From NCBI GenBank assembly GCA_963624605.1, contig CAVFQD010000003.1:5260-69259 (forward strand): 64,000 nt of DNA, written 5' to 3'. Position 1 is the first letter of the stretch; each line of letters opens with the position of its first letter. A model generated the notes under the pieces. The model was not told where the DNA came from, made no database searches, and worked only from the letters and a program-made list of their open reading frames with translations. Positions 24,355 to 33,548 of the stretch are shown here, one piece after another. Origin of the DNA: Fimenecus sp963624605 (GTDB lineage Bacteria; Bacillota; Clostridia; Oscillospirales; Acutalibacteraceae). Made by a program: the position numbers and the translations under genes.

Positions 24355-26649
24355 CTATTCGGCAGGCGGCAGATTTTCCGGAGCTGCCGTTGCGGGCGGA
24401 GTATCCGATGAATTACCGTCGCTTGCGGCTGTGGTCTCGGGCGTCTGCTGATCCGAAGCTACGGTCTCGCCCTCGGAAACAGGCTCTGCCACGCTCGGCG
24501 TCGCCGCACAGGATGTGCAATGTCCCGGCAAATTGCTCTTTGTGTACCAGCCTGTCGCCGTGCTCGTACAGCTCTCGCTTGCGAGGAAGCCCGACTGCGT
24601 ACAGTAGGTTGCGCTCATCACAAGATTGGAATGCGTATCAAAGGGCTTTGCCGTAAGACCCTTGTGTATTCTTGTCATTACCTCGTCGAATATCTTACCC
24701 GAGGGGCTTCCCGACACATAAGCGGAAAGCTGCTTCGGCATATCGCAGCCGTACCAAACAGCCGCAACATAATAGGGTGTTCCGCCTACAAACCAACGGT
24801 CCTTATCGTCGCTCGTCGTACCTGTTTTCGCAAAGGTCTCAAAGCCGGAAATGCCGTAATTCCTTGCCGTTGCCATATGTGCCGCGTCGGTTACAACGGT
24901 CTGGAGAAGCTTATTCATTACATCTGCGGTGTCGGGAGAGATAACCTGCTCTCCTTCCGAGTCCTGATGCTGAAGATAAATCTTTGTGCCGTTTGCGTTT
25001 GTAACCTTGTAATAGCAATACGGCTCATAATATTTTCCGCCGTTTCCGAACGCAGCAAACGCCGCCGCCATCTGTACGGTCGTTACACCCTTGCTTGCGC
25101 CGCCGACTGCAAGAGACGACATATTTTTATCGCTCTCGTCAAGATAAGAAAGCCTGAATTTTTCGGTAGCGTATTTATAACTGAGATCGACTCCCATCTG
25201 CTTGAGAATCTGTGCGGGGACGGTGTTATAGGATACGCAAAGCGCATGCTGAACGGTTACATATGAATCGGGTGAGCCGGGGTCGTTGCCGTAGTTTACG
25301 GGACCTGTTCCGCCGTCCGAATAATAATGTGCAATACCGTAGTTCTGAATTTTTGTGCTCCATGTTACATACTTTTCCTCAATCGCCGGAGCATATATCG
25401 AAAGCGGCTTTATTGATGAACCCGGCTGTCTCGGGGTCGTAGCGCGGTTAAGGCCTCTGTTTTCGGTCTTTTCTCCTATTCCGCCTACCATTGCGAGAAT
25501 TCTGCCGCTGTAATCCATTATGGTCATAGCCGACTGTGCGTCGGGAACATTTTTGTTGTAAGCGGGCATTGTCACCTTATTGACATAAACATCCTCAAGC
25601 TGTTCCTGTATACTTGTGTCAACAGCTGAATAAATGCGCAATCCGCCGTTGTAGATAAGCTTTGAAGCCTGCGATTTTGTATAACCGCACTGAGAAACAA
25701 GGTCGTTTATAACAGACTGTATTACATAGTCGACATAGTAGCTCTGAATTTCGGTCGCAGCGGCGCTTGAAGCGTTAGAGCTGTCATCGGAGCTGTCCTT
25801 TTTGACATAGTTTTCACTGTTTGTGAAGACCATTTCATATGCCACAGCCTCGTCGTATTCCTCCTGAGAAATATATCCCTCTTTGAGCATATTTCTAAGG
25901 CAGGTAAGCTGCCTTTTCCTGTTTGCCTCCGGATGAAGCAACGGGTCGTTGGTAGATGGATTCTGCGTTATTGCCGCTATCGAGGCGCACTCCGCAATGT
26001 TAAGCTCGGACAAATCCTTACCGAAATACTTTTCGGCGGTCGTCTTTACGCCGTAGCAACCGTGGCTCATATAGACGGTATTCATATATGCTTCAAGAAT
26101 GGTTGCCTTGGAGGCGTTCTTTTCAAGATTGAGCGCATTGAGTATTTCATAGAACTTACGGCTCACGGTTTTTCCGTTCTCGCCCGTAAGGTTCTTGATA
26201 AGCTGTTGGGTAAGCGTTGAGCCGCCGCCCGACTTACCGAAGGTAATAACCGCCTTCAAGGTTCTGATCCAGTCAACGCCCGAATGCTTTTCAAAACGCT
26301 TATCCTCAAGGGCGATATATGCCTTTTGCAGGCTCTCGGGAATTTCATCAATGCTCGTCCACACACGGTTTTGCTCGCCGTGCAGACGGGTCAATTCAAC
26401 CGCTTCGTCGTTTGAGTTGTAGGCGTAAACAATTGTGGTTTGCGCCTGATTTTCTTTGTAATCGGCAATATCTATTTTAGCCTCGCCGTTTACATACGAA
26501 ACCATATATATAATCAGATATGTGCTTACAATTACCAAAGAAACAAGAGCGGTTAACGCCAGAGCCAATAAAGCGGTTATACCTTTTTTAGCCTTGGGGT
26601 TGAGAGGCTTCCTTTTCTTTTTCGGTTTTTTACGCACATTTTTTGCCAT
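24355..26649 (-). CDS. Class A penicillin-binding protein (PBP1A family)
   Basis: A 764-residue bifunctional peptidoglycan synthase: a very basic cytoplasmic tail, one membrane helix (LLALALTALVSLVIVSTYLII), a GT51 glycosyltransferase domain (EDKRFEKHSGVD, GGSTLTQQLIKNL) and a transpeptidase domain with SxxK (PGSSIKP), SYN (VSYNTVP) and KTGTT. The C-terminus has a cysteine-rich stretch followed by a Ser/Thr/Ala/Pro-rich extracellular tail. The ATG at 26649 has GGAGG eight bases upstream. It polymerises and cross-links peptidoglycan at the cell surface. Confidence 0.94.
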   Translation of the reverse strand: MAKNVRKKPKKKRKPLNPKAKKGITALLALALTALVSLVIVSTYLIIYMVSYVNGEAKIDIADYKENQAQTTIVYAYNSNDEAVELTRLHGEQNRVWTSIDEIPESLQKAYIALEDKRFEKHSGVDWIRTLKAVITFGKSGGGSTLTQQLIKNLTGENGKTVSRKFYEILNALNLEKNASKATILEAYMNTVYMSHGCYGVKTTAEKYFGKDLSELNIAECASIAAITQNPSTNDPLLHPEANRKRQLTCLRNMLKEGYISQEEYDEAVAYEMVFTNSENYVKKDSSDDSSNASSAAATEIQSYYVDYVIQSVINDLVSQCGYTKSQASKLIYNGGLRIYSAVDTSIQEQLEDVYVNKVTMPAYNKNVPDAQSAMTIMDYSGRILAMVGGIGEKTENRGLNRATTPRQPGSSIKPLSIYAPAIEEKYVTWSTKIQNYGIAHYYSDGGTGPVNYGNDPGSPDSYVTVQHALCVSYNTVPAQILKQMGVDLSYKYATEKFRLSYLDESDKNMSSLAVGGASKGVTTVQMAAAFAAFGNGGKYYEPYCYYKVTNANGTKIYLQHQDSEGEQVISPDTADVMNKLLQTVVTDAAHMATARNYGISGFETFAKTGTTSDDKDRWFVGGTPYYVAAVWYGCDMPKQLSAYVSGSPSGKIFDEVMTRIHKGLTAKPFDTHSNLVMSATYCTQSGFLASESCTSTATGWYTKSNLPGHCTSCAATPSVAEPVSEGETVASDQQTPETTAASDGNSSDTPPATAAPENLPPAE

Positions 26650-26799
26650 ATGTAGTTCCTCCGTGTGCTGACTTTGCATAATAAACTATTTTAACACAAT
26701 TTTGCGAATATTTCATCATTTTTATAAAAAAAGATAAATTTTTGCCGGACTGCGTAAAATCCGTATTTTTTGCCGAAAATAACCAAAAGGAGTGATTCT

Positions 26800-27120
26800 A
26801 TGCAAAAGATACTTTTGAGGGCTGTTGCGGTAACGGCGATAGTGCTTACGGCAGTGTTTGTCGGCGCGGCTTTTTCGCTCGGAGCAAAAGACGACAAAGC
26901 GGCGATTTTGTCCGAAAGCACAACGCTTTCGCCGCTTTACACACTCGGCGAATACGACGGAAAATTAGCACTTTTCAAGCGGGGATATTCAATGCCCGTT
27001 GAAATATACGATGTTTACCTCTCGTCGCTGCCCGACTCGGAGCAAGGCAAAATCAAAGAGGGAATTTCCGCCGAGTCCGATGACGAAATATTGAAAATAA
27101 TTGAAGATTACACAAGCTGA
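26800..27120 (+). CDS. Small secreted or membrane-anchored protein, BofC C-terminal-like
   Basis: 106 residues with an N-terminal membrane or signal segment (ILLRAVAVTAIVLTAVFVGAAF). The remainder, YTLGEYDGKLALFKRG, MPVEIYDVYLSSLPDSEQ, LKIIEDYTS, matches a pattern I recall from small clostridial proteins related to the C-terminal domain of BofC, a forespore inter-compartment protein. AAAGGAG precedes the ATG. It is the only plus-strand gene in this stretch and its stop overlaps the convergent glycosidase gene by 13 bases. The BofC link is a tentative recollection. Confidence 0.6.
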   Translation: MQKILLRAVAVTAIVLTAVFVGAAFSLGAKDDKAAILSESTTLSPLYTLGEYDGKLALFKRGYSMPVEIYDVYLSSLPDSEQGKIKEGISAESDDEILKIIEDYTS

Positions 27121-29801
27121 ACGGAAATTTCAGCCTTTTCGGCGTCTGCGGGAACGGTAATTTCAAGCGTTCCCTTTTCACGCTCGGTAAACTCCGCCTT
27201 TTCGCCGTTGAGCATAACGCTGTATGAATATTTATCGTTCATTACTGCGATTACGGTTGACTTTTTGCCGTTATAATGGCTGACAGTAGCCCGAAAGTCC
27301 GTAAAATCGTTTGAGAACTCGCTGTTTTCGCAGAAAATATCAAAGCCGAAGCTGAATGTGCCGGGGTTATAGTAAGCGTTTGCCCAGATGTTGACGGGAG
27401 CGGAAAGTCCGCCGAAGTTGTGGAACCAGCCTCCCCTGCCCGTGGTTATGGACATCATCTCAAAGGTGTAATAAGAATACTCGACCTCTTTTTTCCATGC
27501 GTCAAGTGCGGTCTTTGCGATTTTATACGCAAAATCGCTCTCCCCGAGGTCAAGCATGGTTTTCCATACAAACCACTGGTGCGAGAACCAGACATTGCCG
27601 TTCCAATAGCCGTTTGTGGCATAATAACCCGCCTTCATATTGACAGCGGAAATACCGACCTTGCTCATCATTTCGTCCTCGCTTTCGATATGGGCAAGGA
27701 TTTTCTTTGTCTGATTTTCGTTCGTAATGCCTGCGATAAGCGGATAAATGCCGTCCATCGTCTTGTTCATATTTTCTCCGCTTTCACTTCGAAGCTGTTC
27801 TTTCGGCTCTCCGTTTTCGTCATGAACGACATATGAGAAATATCCCGCTTCCTCATCCCACGCATAGGTCTGCAAGCCGTCAGAAACACGTTTTATGTCT
27901 GCCTCATACTCTTTGACATCTTCGTTCTTTCCGAGATGCGATGCGATAACAGACAAAATTTTTGCGCACCTGATAACCTGCGAGGAGGAAATGCACGGAG
28001 CGGTCAGAAGCTGAAGCTTTCTTCTGTATGTTTCAGCCTGCGGGGGCAAATCGTCCATACCCGAGCAGTTATAGAAATACTCAAAGGTGGTGGTCATACC
28101 GCTTTTGAACTTTGCGGTGGTTGAGCCGTCCGCCTTTCCGCAGAGGAAATCATAAAACAGCTTTACGCGGTCATAATAGCCGTAAAGCTTCGATTTATCG
28201 TTTGCCCTTGAGAGCATATCGTAATACTGATAAATATGCACGGGAACGGGCGAGCCGTGGAGCAAAAAGGCATAGTCCTTATTGTCCTTGTCGCTCAAAT
28301 ACAAATCAAGAATGTACTCCGCTATCTCCGGGTTGTATATATTCATTTCAAGACCGATAAAGCCCGAATCCCAAGTGTAGAAAGAGTCCCACCGCTTACC
28401 GGGCGTATGGTGCACAACATAATCGCCGTGATGATAGAGCGGATATACCGTGTTCTGGAACATTGCCGCACGCAAAAGCTCGTTTGAAAACTCGTATTTT
28501 TTGCCCGCTTCGTTGAGAGCTATTTTTTCGGTTGAATTTTTTGCGGCGAGATATATCTTTTCATATTCCTCGGGCGTTTTGTACTCGGTTTTGCTGCCTG
28601 AAATCACCGCATACTCGACATGGCTCGTGTGAGCGGGAATGTACAGCGTATGCACAAGCGTATTCTGATAGTAGCCCTCATCGGAATGCTTCCACGAAAA
28701 CTCGCCCGAAAAGGTCTCCATCATATTGTCGAAACTCGGGTCGGGCTGAGAAATCCTCGGCGTGGGAACATCTTCAAGACAGCCTGTCGGTATTTCACGG
28801 AGCCTCGTCTCCTTATTAAATGTCCTCAAAGTGAAAGTATCGGGAATATCCCTGTATTTCATTTTTACCGTTTTTCCGTTTTCGTTTTCCTCAAAAGACA
28901 CGGTCGGCATAAAATCGTTTTTCTCTGTTTTTGTGATAATTTTGCCGCAGTCCTCCGCCTCGGTTACGGCAAAGAAATCAAATTCGATGCCGCCTGTGCC
29001 CTCGGAAACAAGCTTTAAGAAGAATTTTCCCGAGTTTAAAGCACCTAGCGGAATTTGGGCAAGCTGCAAATTGTCGCAAACCTTGAAGCTGAAAGGCTTA
29101 CCGTTAATTGTAAAGTCGGACGCCTTTACAGAGGTTGTACGGTATCTGACGGACAAAACAGCGTTTTTGTAATCGTTTTTTATGTCAAAATCATAGGTGA
29201 TTGTATCGTTTTTCTCCTCGCCGAGCTTTGAGTATTTCGGAAGAATATAGCGGTTGTTATCCCTGTCTCCCAAGCCCTTGTGAAGATAAAATCTGTCGTC
29301 GAAAAACTCGCCCTTGTGCATGGCGTCCATGGTTTCCTTATCCCACGGACGGGGCGTATTGTATTCGTAGGCTTCATAGTCGAGCGCCTTTTTGAAATCG
29401 CATTTTTCGGGCAGAGTAAGGCACACCCTGTTTACGGTCGGAAACTGGACGGACGAGAAGAAATTGACAAGGCAGTTCTGCATCATCTCGGAATTGTTAA
29501 AAATTTCCGTGCGCACAAGCGTTGAATCGTCGCCGAGCCTTGTAAAGGAGACATCGGAATAAATAACATCCTTCCATTCAATGTCCTGTCTGTAAGAATA
29601 ATAGGAATAGTCGCTCTTGCACTCCCACGGATGAACGCCGACGGGGATTGTAACATTGGGCACTTTGGCGTCCGTGTTTGAAACGCACGGGAGCACCACA
29701 AGGTCAAACCTTACGCCTTTTTCGCTTTTATGGTCAACTATCTTTGAAATTCCGAAATATTTTTTTGAATACGGACCCCACTTGGGCATAACATTTATCA
29801 T
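27108..29801 (-). CDS. GH63-like (MGH1-type) six-hairpin glycoside hydrolase
   Basis: An 897-residue protein without signal peptide. The N-terminal 430 residues are beta-rich. Residues of about 450-790 form an (alpha/alpha)6 barrel with KRWDSFYTWDSGFIGLEMN, NGYWNGNVWFSHQWFVWKTM and a C-terminal GGWFHNFGGLSAPVNIWANAYY, the pattern of GH63 and related mannosylglycerate or glucosyl hydrolases; the aspartate in WDSGF is a likely catalytic acid. A small beta domain closes the protein. Being cytoplasmic, it should act on imported oligosaccharides. The substrate cannot be assigned. Confidence 0.75.
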   Translation of the reverse strand: MINVMPKWGPYSKKYFGISKIVDHKSEKGVRFDLVVLPCVSNTDAKVPNVTIPVGVHPWECKSDYSYYSYRQDIEWKDVIYSDVSFTRLGDDSTLVRTEIFNNSEMMQNCLVNFFSSVQFPTVNRVCLTLPEKCDFKKALDYEAYEYNTPRPWDKETMDAMHKGEFFDDRFYLHKGLGDRDNNRYILPKYSKLGEEKNDTITYDFDIKNDYKNAVLSVRYRTTSVKASDFTINGKPFSFKVCDNLQLAQIPLGALNSGKFFLKLVSEGTGGIEFDFFAVTEAEDCGKIITKTEKNDFMPTVSFEENENGKTVKMKYRDIPDTFTLRTFNKETRLREIPTGCLEDVPTPRISQPDPSFDNMMETFSGEFSWKHSDEGYYQNTLVHTLYIPAHTSHVEYAVISGSKTEYKTPEEYEKIYLAAKNSTEKIALNEAGKKYEFSNELLRAAMFQNTVYPLYHHGDYVVHHTPGKRWDSFYTWDSGFIGLEMNIYNPEIAEYILDLYLSDKDNKDYAFLLHGSPVPVHIYQYYDMLSRANDKSKLYGYYDRVKLFYDFLCGKADGSTTAKFKSGMTTTFEYFYNCSGMDDLPPQAETYRRKLQLLTAPCISSSQVIRCAKILSVIASHLGKNEDVKEYEADIKRVSDGLQTYAWDEEAGYFSYVVHDENGEPKEQLRSESGENMNKTMDGIYPLIAGITNENQTKKILAHIESEDEMMSKVGISAVNMKAGYYATNGYWNGNVWFSHQWFVWKTMLDLGESDFAYKIAKTALDAWKKEVEYSYYTFEMMSITTGRGGWFHNFGGLSAPVNIWANAYYNPGTFSFGFDIFCENSEFSNDFTDFRATVSHYNGKKSTVIAVMNDKYSYSVMLNGEKAEFTEREKGTLEITVPADAEKAEISVQLV

Positions 29802-29807
29802 ATCTTT

Positions 29808-31412
29808 TTACCTCTCATCGCTTAATACGGCTTCCGCCGCCTTAATTCCGTCAACGCCCGCCGACACTATACCGCCTGCATATCCCGCACCCTCGCCGCA
29901 GGGGTACAGACCTCTTATCTTGGTCTGCATAAATTCGTCACGGACAATACGCACGGGGGCGGAACTCCTGGTTTCGGGTCCCGTCAGCAGAGCGTCGTCG
30001 CAGGCAAAGCCCGAAAGCATTTTATCCATTTTAACAAGTGCGTCGCACATTGTGTTTGTAACCTTTTGGGGAAGCAAATCCCGCAAATTTGTATATTTTA
30101 CGCCCGTCGGGAAAGAGGGCTTTACATTTTTACAGCCTGTTGAGGCAACTCCGCCGAGGAAATCCTTTACAAGCTGAGCGGGAGCCGAATAATCTCCGCC
30201 GCCCATCAAGAAAGCCTTTTGCTCGATTTCACGCTGCATATACATACCCGCAAGAGGATGGTCGGAGTTGAAATCCTCGGGCGAAATACCGACAAGCACC
30301 GCACAGTTGGCGTTTTCCCTGTCTCTTGCGTATTCGCTCATACCGTTTGTGACGACCGTGTTTTCCTCACTTGAAGCGCACACGACCGTTCCGCCCGGGC
30401 ACATACAGAAGGTATATGCTCCCCTGCCGCCCTGCGGATGGCACGCAAGCTTGTAGCTTGCCGCACCAAGCCTCGGATGGTTTGCGAATTTCCCGAACTG
30501 CGACTCGTTTATCATTTCCTGCTTGTGCTCAATTCTTGCACCTACGGAAAACGGCTTTTGAAGCATCGGTATGCCCTTGTTGTAGAGCATTTCAACGGTA
30601 TCTCTCGCCGAATGTCCTATTGCGAGGATAACCGTATCGGTTTCATAGTCGTAGGTCTTTCCGCTCTTATCCGTGAGCGTAACGCCCTGAACGGAGCCGT
30701 TATATACAATTATATCCGTAAGCTTTGTTTCAAACCTGAACTCGCCGCCGAGCGAAATCACCTTTTCCCTCAAGGATTTTACGACGCCCTTTAGCTTATC
30801 CGTTCCGATATGCGGCAGTGCCGAAGTCATAATATCCTCGGGCGCACCGTTGCGGCAAAACTCGCAAAAGACCTCACGCACCCTGCTGTCCTTTATTCCC
30901 GTGGTAAGCTTGCCGTCGGAAAATGTACCTGCGCCGCCCTCGCCGAACTGAATGTTCGAATCGGGGTTCAGCACCCTGTTTTTCCAAAAGGAATATACGC
31001 TTTTTGTCCTCTCGTCCACCGTCTGACCACGCTCGACAACCAACGGTTTAAGCCCTGCCCGTGCAAGCATCAGCGAAGCGAACATTCCCGCAGGGCCGAA
31101 GCCCACGACAACGGGTCTCAACGGCGAAGTCCTTTTATTTTCGGGAAGCTTATAGGCATACTTTTCCACCCGCTGAACTCTCGGAGCGGAGTTTTTTGCA
31201 AGTAAAGCCTCCTCATCGCCGTCAACGGTTATGTCAACGGAAAAGATGAATTTTATATCGTTCTTTTTCCTTGAGTCGATGCTCTTTTTGAATATTTCAA
31301 GCGTTTTTATGTCGCCGGCTTTTATTTTCAAAAGCCTTGCGACTTCATTTTTCAAATCGTTCTGCTCATCCTCGTAGTCGAGCGGAAGCTTAATTTCATT
31401 TATTCTTAACAA
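29808..31412 (-). CDS. FAD-dependent dehydrogenase, COG2509-like
   Basis: A 534-residue flavoprotein. After an N-terminal domain of about 90 residues (LRINEIKLPLDYEDEQND to KNDIKFIFSVDITVDGD), the FAD motif PVVVGFGPAGMFASLMLARAGL appears, then NIQFGEGGAGTFSDGKLTT and a C-terminal YPCGEGAGYAGGIVSAGVDGI. This order is characteristic of the uncharacterised FAD-dependent dehydrogenases of COG2509. The start is TTG at 31412 with AAAGGAG seven bases ahead. It overlaps the upstream flavoprotein gene by 17 bases. The electron donor and acceptor are unknown. Confidence 0.85.
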   Translation of the reverse strand: MLRINEIKLPLDYEDEQNDLKNEVARLLKIKAGDIKTLEIFKKSIDSRKKNDIKFIFSVDITVDGDEEALLAKNSAPRVQRVEKYAYKLPENKRTSPLRPVVVGFGPAGMFASLMLARAGLKPLVVERGQTVDERTKSVYSFWKNRVLNPDSNIQFGEGGAGTFSDGKLTTGIKDSRVREVFCEFCRNGAPEDIMTSALPHIGTDKLKGVVKSLREKVISLGGEFRFETKLTDIIVYNGSVQGVTLTDKSGKTYDYETDTVILAIGHSARDTVEMLYNKGIPMLQKPFSVGARIEHKQEMINESQFGKFANHPRLGAASYKLACHPQGGRGAYTFCMCPGGTVVCASSEENTVVTNGMSEYARDRENANCAVLVGISPEDFNSDHPLAGMYMQREIEQKAFLMGGGDYSAPAQLVKDFLGGVASTGCKNVKPSFPTGVKYTNLRDLLPQKVTNTMCDALVKMDKMLSGFACDDALLTGPETRSSAPVRIVRDEFMQTKIRGLYPCGEGAGYAGGIVSAGVDGIKAAEAVLSDER

Positions 31413-32622
31413 CTGTATTCTCCTTTAATATTGCGTCCGCACAAAGCCGACCCGAGCTCCACGCCCACTGAAGATTATGTCCTCCGCACAAGCCGTAAAC
31501 ATTTACCGCCTCACCCGTAACATATAAATTCTTTACCTTTTTACATTCAAGCGTTTGCAAATTTATTTCGCTTTTCGGCACTCCGCCCGAGGTTACCTGC
31601 GCATATTCAAAGCCTCGCACTCCCGTAGGCTTCAATTCAAGCCTTTTTATATTATCGGAAAACGCCCTTATTTTTCCTTCGGAAATGTCGCAAAGCCTTT
31701 GTGCGCTCCTGATATTCGCAAGCGCAAGCACATAATTCCCGAGCGCCTTGGGAAGTATTCCCGAAGCCCACTCCTGCGCGGATTTTTCGGGATATTGCTT
31801 TTTCTGCCCGAACAAAAAGCGCGTCAGCTCGGCTTTATCCGTATCGGGCAAAAGGTCAAGTGTAAGGCAAAGATTTTTTTCCGTGTTTTCCGCAACAATC
31901 CCCGAAAGTTGCATAATCGGAATACCCGACACGCCGTAATCGTTGAACTGAACCTCGCCCGTCTCCGCATATCTGCTCTGTCCGCCGATAAACAGCTCTG
32001 CCGTGCAGATATTACGCACGCCCTTTACCGATTTCGGGAAGCCGTCGATTATAACGCCCGTCAATGCGGGAACGGGACTTTTGACATCAACGCCGAGACT
32101 TTTAAGCAGTCTGAACGAGCCGCCGTCCGTACCCTGCGCTCTTGCGGCACTGCCGCCCGAGGCTATAACCAGTTTGTCCGCCCTGTATTTTCCGTTGAGC
32201 AAAAAGCCGCTGCCCGAGCGCCAAGCTTCGGTTATTTCAGTGTCCGTAAGCACTTTAACGCCTATCCTTTCGCACTCGCAAAGCAGGGCGTTTACAACAG
32301 CCGAAGCCTGACCGGAAACGGGATACACCCTGCCCTGAGCTTCCGTCCTTGTAAGCAGTCCTAAGGAATTAAAAAACTCAATATTGCTTTCGGGCGGAAA
32401 TTTTGAAAAGGCATATTGCAAGACCTCGGTATCCCCGCGGAAATACTTTTCCGACGAGCCGATATTTGTAAGGTTGCATCTGCCGTTTCCCGTCACAAGG
32501 ATTTTTTTGAGTATTCTCGGCATCCTTTCGTAGACGGTAACGCCGATATTTTTATTCTGTTTTTTTACGGCTGCGGCACAGGCAATGCCCGACGCTCCGC
32601 CGCCTATAACGGCAACTTCCAT
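31396..32622 (-). CDS. NAD(P)/FAD-dependent oxidoreductase, HI0933/BaiN-like family
   Basis: A 408-residue flavoprotein of the HI0933 family. It has VAVIGGGASGIACAAAVKKQ at the N-terminus, VTGNGRCNLTN, and the C-terminal VTSGGVPKSEINLQTLE and GEAVNVYGLCGGHNLQWAWSSG blocks. The family includes BaiN-like enzymes, but most members are uncharacterised. The ATG at 32622 has AAAGGA six bases upstream. It is first in an operon with the COG2509 flavoprotein and probably the GH63-like gene. Confidence 0.88.
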   Translation of the reverse strand: MEVAVIGGGASGIACAAAVKKQNKNIGVTVYERMPRILKKILVTGNGRCNLTNIGSSEKYFRGDTEVLQYAFSKFPPESNIEFFNSLGLLTRTEAQGRVYPVSGQASAVVNALLCECERIGVKVLTDTEITEAWRSGSGFLLNGKYRADKLVIASGGSAARAQGTDGGSFRLLKSLGVDVKSPVPALTGVIIDGFPKSVKGVRNICTAELFIGGQSRYAETGEVQFNDYGVSGIPIMQLSGIVAENTEKNLCLTLDLLPDTDKAELTRFLFGQKKQYPEKSAQEWASGILPKALGNYVLALANIRSAQRLCDISEGKIRAFSDNIKRLELKPTGVRGFEYAQVTSGGVPKSEINLQTLECKKVKNLYVTGEAVNVYGLCGGHNLQWAWSSGRLCADAILKENTVVKNK

Positions 32623-32658
32623 AGCGTGTCCTTTTATCAAAACATAATTTTACATTTT

Positions 32659-32688
32659 ATTGTATCATACTTATACTGCCGAGTGCAA
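32659..32688 (-). promoter_or_regulatory. Probable SigA-type promoter of the flavoprotein operon
   Basis: Minus-strand TTGCAC (32683-32688), 18-base spacer, TACAAT (32659-32664), about 37 bases before the flavoprotein start. Confidence 0.5.
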
Positions 32689-32739
32689 ATAATTGTTGAA
32701 GATTTTCAGTCAACGGCACTTGGCACACACATATTTTCC

Positions 32740-32770
32740 GAGTAAAATAAAGTCAGACTTTATTTTACTC
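32740..32770. repeat. 31-bp perfect palindrome between divergent genes
   Basis: GAGTAAAATAAAGTC (32740-32754) is followed after a single A by its exact reverse complement (32756-32770). It lies midway between the minus-strand promoter at 32659-32688 and the plus-strand promoter at 32825-32853. It may be a protein-binding site or a short cruciform; no U-run marks it as a terminator. Confidence 0.7.
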
Positions 32771-32824
32771 AGAAACAGCAGGCTGGAAGCCGCATAATAT
32801 AAAAGGTATTATAAGCCTTATTTA

Positions 32825-32853
32825 TTGACAAACACCGCTTGTTAATATAAAAT
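32825..32853 (+). promoter_or_regulatory. SigA-type promoter of the DUF4364 gene
   Basis: TTGACA (32825-32830), a 17-base spacer and TAAAAT (32848-32853), 31 bases before the DUF4364 start codon. Confidence 0.75.
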
Positions 32854-32884
32854 TATTAAACAATAACAATACAGAGGAAACGCT

Positions 32885-33439
32885 ATGGAATTTGACGCAT
32901 TTGACGCAGGAATTGAATTGGGCGGACTTCGTAACCGTGAGGAAATACGCCTGCTTATCTGTTATCTGCTTAAAACAATAGACAAGCCGCTTGAAAAGAG
33001 CCAGCTGAACGACGCCGTGCTCGAAAACGGACTTGCAAATTACTTTGAAATAAATCAGGCACTGACCGAGCTGCTCGCAAATGCAAGCATTGACACGGTT
33101 ATCGAAAACGATGAGGAATGTTATGTAATCCTCCCCCGAGGCAGGGAAATTGCCGAGAGTCTTGAAACAACTCTCCCGAAAACTGTCAGGGAGCGTGCGG
33201 TAAACTCCGCAATAAAGCTTATGACCTTTAAGAGAGTCGAAAAGGAAAACAAGGTTGAAATAATAAGGCTCGACGACGGCGGCTACAATGTCGTGTTCTC
33301 GCTCATGAGCGGAAAAGACGAGCTTATGCGGCTGACGCTCTTTGCGGGCGACAGCTTGCAGGCGCAGACAATAAAAGAAAATTATCTCAAGGACCCTGTG
33401 AAGCTTTATTCAAGCATTATAACGGCTCTTACGGTTTAA
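32885..33439 (+). CDS. DUF4364 family protein, winged-helix-like
   Basis: A 184-residue protein matching the DUF4364 pattern of Clostridia: EEIRLLICYLLKTIDKPLEKSQLNDAVLENGLANYFEINQAL forms an N-terminal winged-helix-like fold of about 80 residues, followed by YVILPRGREIAESL and a C-terminal alpha/beta part. The family is widespread in sporulating Clostridia; the role is unknown, presumably regulatory. GAGGAA precedes the ATG. It has its own promoter and is followed by a strong terminator before sigK. Confidence 0.8.
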   Translation: MEFDAFDAGIELGGLRNREEIRLLICYLLKTIDKPLEKSQLNDAVLENGLANYFEINQALTELLANASIDTVIENDEECYVILPRGREIAESLETTLPKTVRERAVNSAIKLMTFKRVEKENKVEIIRLDDGGYNVVFSLMSGKDELMRLTLFAGDSLQAQTIKENYLKDPVKLYSSIITALTV

Positions 33440-33504
33440 GCGGCAAAGGCTTTTTAATTGTCATTTTGCCTGTTTACCGATTTAATATTCGGACTTGCAA
33501 ATTT

Positions 33505-33548
33505 CACACCTTTTTCTCATATGCTTATGAGAAAGGGTGTGATTTTTT
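33505..33548 (+). terminator. Terminator hairpin that also covers the sigK ribosome binding site
   Basis: CACACC, TTT and CTCATA in the left arm (33505-33521) pair with TATGAG, AAA and GGTGTG in the right arm (33526-33541), giving about 16 bp with a four-base loop, followed by ATTTTTTG. The right arm contains AAAGGG, the only candidate Shine-Dalgarno for the TTG start of sigK at 33547. Confidence 0.8.

Noticed and set aside
31555..32364. A 269-codon plus-strand open reading frame opposite the HI0933-like flavoprotein.
   Set aside because: Antisense to conserved sequence, basic low-complexity translation, no binding site.
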